Shown: piece by piece, positions 61,837 through 64,000 of the stretch
Layout: each line of letters opens with the position of its first letter
How positions within the stretch are numbered: the first letter of the stretch is position 1
NCBI RefSeq assembly: GCF_019218285.1
Contig: NZ_JAHUZG010000008.1
Coordinates: forward strand, 1 to 64,000
DNA from: Antarctobacter sediminis
GTDB taxonomy: Bacteria; Pseudomonadota; Alphaproteobacteria; Rhodobacterales; Rhodobacteraceae
Reading direction: 5' to 3'
DNA: 64,000 bases
Made by a program: the position numbers and the translations under genes
The notes under the pieces: generated by a model
The model's input: the letters and a program-made list of their open reading frames with translations, nothing else
Database searches by the model: none
What the model was told of the DNA's origin: nothing

Positions 61837-62400
61837 TCAGCTGGAAGCGTCCAGCCCGTCGCGCCAATCATTCCAGCCGCCATCGACCGAGGACGGCGCA
61901 TCGTGCCACTGGTGCATGACCTGTCCGGTGGCGGGATCCTTGTCCGGGATCGGCAGGCTCATGATGTTCTTGCAGGCGACGTAGTAGAGATCGTCCGACA
62001 GGAACTCTTCCTGGATGTTGTCCCAGTCGCGCCCACCGGCGTAGCCGCCGCACATCATGATATCGTCCGAGGCATCCACATGTTCATGGCTGACGCCCGC
62101 CGGCATGACGATCACGCCCCCCGCTTCGATGCGGACGCGGGTCCAGCCGCCTTCGCCGACGGACAGGTTGAATTCCATCCAGCCCTGCGCACAGCCAAGG
62201 CATTCGTGGCTGGTCGAATGAAAATGCGCGTAGTGATAGACGCCCGGATATTCCCAATTGTTGCCCCAACCATTTTCGCGGAACCGCCGTTTCACCGCTT
62301 CGGTACCGCCGCCGGGAACGGCGTTGCGGTGAACCAGCAGGGGAAAGCGGCTGTTGGGGATCTTGCCTTGCGGCTTGGACGTATAGGCTTCGGTGGTCAT
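61837..62400 (-). CDS. Cupin-domain protein
   Basis: 187 residues, start after GAGGAG. Single cupin with YHYAHFHSTSHECLGCAQGWMEF (HxH...E metal motif), GGVIVMPAGVSHEHVDA (His). Unlike small sugar isomerase cupins, it has extended ends. Similar proteins are annotated only as cupins; could be an isomerase or dioxygenase in the pathway of the flanking dehydrogenases. Confidence 0.82.
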   Translation of the reverse strand: MTTEAYTSKPQGKIPNSRFPLLVHRNAVPGGGTEAVKRRFRENGWGNNWEYPGVYHYAHFHSTSHECLGCAQGWMEFNLSVGEGGWTRVRIEAGGVIVMPAGVSHEHVDASDDIMMCGGYAGGRDWDNIQEEFLSDDLYYVACKNIMSLPIPDKDPATGQVMHQWHDAPSSVDGGWNDWRDGLDASS

Positions 62401-62417
62401 GGCTTGTACTCCTCGTC

Positions 62418-63449
62418 TCAGGTCATGACGATCTGTGTTTTCAAATCCAGTGGCCGGTCGGCGAATGTATCGAAAGCGGCCTGAATGTCGGTCAGCGCAT
62501 AACTGGCCCCGGTAAAGGCTTCTGTCTTGATGCGGCCATGCACCAGCAGGCTCAGGGCATCGTGCATATCCTGCCCCATGCCCGCGACAGATCCCTTGAC
62601 CGAGTTCTCTTGTAGGATCGTATCGAGGATCGGCAGGGCCAGCGTCTCTTCGGCGCCGGTCAGACCAAAGGCCGCCAGATGACCACCCTTACGCATCAGT
62701 TTCAGCGCCTGCCTGTAAAGCGCGGGCAAGCCGACGCTTTCGATCACAATATCAACGCCGCGGCCTTCGGTGGCGTCCATGACGGCCTGCTTCAGACGCG
62801 CGGGATCGCTCACCCCGATATCCGCCCCGCAATCCAGTGCCATCTGCACGCGCTCTGCCGACAGGTCGGTCACGATGATCGGCGCCGCGCCGATGGTTCG
62901 CAGCAACTGGACGTGCAGGTTGCCGATCGGCCCCGCGCCCATGACCAAGACCGACTGGCCAAATGTGATCTGCGCCTTGCGCGCGGCGCGCACCACGCAA
63001 GACAATGGTTCGGTCAGGGCCAGAACCTCGTCCGCCACATGGGCCGGCGCGGGGATGACCAGCCGCGCAGGCACCACCATGTATTCGGCAAACGCACCGT
63101 CCATGGTGATCCCCATCTGTTGCATTTCGGGGCAGTTCAGGATCTCGTTGCGGCGGCACCAATAGCATGCGCCACAGCCAATGTTCATATCGACCACCGC
63201 CTTGGAACCCAGCGTCAGTCCCGTGACATCCGCACCAAGCGCCTGGATCGTGCCGGTAAACTCATGCCCGGGCACCATGGGCAGGCTGTCCGCCGCATAG
63301 TTGCCGTGAAAGATATGCATGTCGGTGCCGCAGACCCCGACGCGGGCGATCCGGATCAGCACCTCGCCCCGGCCGGGTTTCGGGATCGGGCGGTCTTCGA
63401 TCTCGAAATGCCCGGGACGGGTCAGAACTGCGGCTTTCATCATCTCCAT
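62418..63449 (-). CDS. Zinc-dependent medium-chain alcohol dehydrogenase
   Basis: 343 residues from ATG 63449 (later ATGs at 63443 and 63440 possible). Catalytic zinc Cys/His/Glu in VGVCGTDMHIFHG and VPGHEFTG; four structural-zinc cysteines in NIGCGACYWCRRNEILNC; Rossmann VMGAGPIGNLHVQLLR. Sorbitol/threonine-dehydrogenase branch, NAD-linked. Follows the ABC permease gene by 10 bp, so it is part of the sugar/polyol uptake operon. Confidence 0.92.
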   Translation of the reverse strand: MEMMKAAVLTRPGHFEIEDRPIPKPGRGEVLIRIARVGVCGTDMHIFHGNYAADSLPMVPGHEFTGTIQALGADVTGLTLGSKAVVDMNIGCGACYWCRRNEILNCPEMQQMGITMDGAFAEYMVVPARLVIPAPAHVADEVLALTEPLSCVVRAARKAQITFGQSVLVMGAGPIGNLHVQLLRTIGAAPIIVTDLSAERVQMALDCGADIGVSDPARLKQAVMDATEGRGVDIVIESVGLPALYRQALKLMRKGGHLAAFGLTGAEETLALPILDTILQENSVKGSVAGMGQDMHDALSLLVHGRIKTEAFTGASYALTDIQAAFDTFADRPLDLKTQIVMT

Positions 63450-63459
63450 CACCGCCCCC

Positions 63460-64000
63460 TTACTTGACGATCCGCAGCTTGGACCGGTCGATGGTCAGGG
63501 CGATGGCAACGATCAGGATGATGCCAAAGACCATCTGCTGCATGGTGGCGTCGATTTCGAAATACAGCATCGAAGCCCGGATCACCGCAACGATCAGCGT
63601 GCCGATCAGCGTATTGACCACGCCACCCACACCGCCGGTCAAAGGCGTGCCCCCGACCAGCACCGCCACGATGGCGGGCAGAAGAAACCCGTTGGCCAGC
63701 GTCGGCGCACCGCCCGACAGCTTGACCGAGAACAGCAAGCCCGCAATCGCTGCCAGCATCCCCGAAAGGGCAAAGGCCATGATCTTGATGCGGGTCACGT
63801 TCAGCCCCGAGGCCACAGCCGCGAGTTCGCCCGCGCCGACCGCCTTGAGCGCTCGGCCAAAGGTTGTGCGGCTCTGCACGAACAACATGGCCAGCAGCAG
63901 AATGGCCCCAACAAAGATTTCATGCGGGATGCCAAAGCTTTCCCCGACCATCCACCCAAAGGAGGCGTCACGCAGCGTGGCATCCATATACAGCGCACGC
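63460..64000 (-). CDS. ABC transporter permease, ribose (RbsC) type, N-terminus beyond window
   Basis: The frame is open to the right edge; 179 C-terminal residues visible. TFGRALKAVGAGELAAVASGLNVTRIKIMAFALSG (coupling-loop region), then PAIVAVLVGGTPLTGGVGGVVNTLIGTLIVAV, the characteristic RbsC-type end. Permease of a monosaccharide or polyol importer whose ATPase and binding protein should be just outside the window. Confidence 0.9.
   Translation of the reverse strand, partial: RALYMDATLRDASFGWMVGESFGIPHEIFVGAILLLAMLFVQSRTTFGRALKAVGAGELAAVASGLNVTRIKIMAFALSGMLAAIAGLLFSVKLSGGAPTLANGFLLPAIVAVLVGGTPLTGGVGGVVNTLIGTLIVAVIRASMLYFEIDATMQQMVFGIILIVAIALTIDRSKLRIVK

Noticed and set aside
60318-61919. 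533-codon plus-strand frame opposite the aldehyde dehydrogenase
   Set aside because: Antisense to a gene with all ALDH motifs; translation has no family features.
1-64000. tRNA, rRNA, insertion sequences or prophage genes
   Set aside because: No cloverleaf-like segments, transposase, integrase or terminal repeats were recognised when reading the window; a dedicated search was not possible.

Overview
The window is GC-rich alphaproteobacterial DNA. Gene content and protein style (several sugar ABC systems, an RTX protein, MocD/MocE-like oxygenase, HisD-family catabolic dehydrogenase, dense short-spaced operons) fit a marine Rhodobacteraceae / Roseobacter-group bacterium. No rRNA, tRNA, phage, IS or CRISPR element was seen. 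The window is a chain of carbon-source modules, most with their own regulator.

Layout. (1) 1-1838, minus: an RTX-repeat secreted protein running off the left edge, then about 560 bp without a convincing gene. (2) 2396-4840: LacI regulator and a HisD-family dehydrogenase, ended by a strong terminator. (3) 4988-18111: a uronate/alginate-oligosaccharide module. A Gfo/Idh oxidoreductase and a ManD-type dehydratase form one operon. A GntR regulator, a MATE exporter and a divergent operon follow: AlgS/AlgM1/AlgM2/AlgQ-like ABC importer, cytoplasmic PL15-type lyase, KdgF cupin and HIBADH-type reductase. The same GntR-type operator lies before both operons. (4) 18263-23645: FMN hydroxyacid oxidase, MocD-like desaturase with MocE Rieske ferredoxin, two tandem paralogous AraC regulators, and a divergent PanB-like protein with altered metal site. 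(5) 23740-36349: TIM-barrel isomerase, then a long plus-strand gene row: PhyH oxygenase, metallo-hydrolase, peptide/opine-type ABC importer, GH38 alpha-mannosidase and AGE-family epimerase, which suggests uptake and breakdown of mannose-containing oligosaccharides. (6) 36395-38983: LysR with a divergent pair, an arylmalonate-decarboxylase/maleate-isomerase-like protein lacking the usual cysteines, and a sulfotransferase. (7) 39027-40946: DMT exporter and divergent AraC regulator. (8) 40957-56722: a GtsABCD-like glucose/mannose ABC importer, a LacI regulator, and three further operons that mix sugar enzymes (TIM isomerase, DUF993 aldolase-like protein, two aldo/keto reductases, glycerate kinase) with acyl-CoA enzymes (acyl-CoA dehydrogenase, MaoC, enoyl-CoA hydratase, CoA-transferase). 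A common operator-like sequence, GTAACYAACYGGTTA, precedes the operons of this block. (9) 56741-58517: cytochrome P450 and divergent MarR with a long perfect inverted repeat between them. (10) 58534-64000, minus: GMC oxidoreductase, aldehyde dehydrogenase, cupin, zinc alcohol dehydrogenase and a ribose-type ABC permease cut by the right edge; a 35-bp tandem repeat lies between the first two.

The observations I rate highest are the two operator families that tie separated operons into regulons (GntR sites at 4950, 9692 and 9712; GTAAC..GGTTA sites at 45224, 50261, 50345 and 55796), the sugar/acyl-CoA hybrid pathway of block 8, and the alpha-mannosidase importer operon of block 5. All functional assignments come from reading the sequence; no database search was run.
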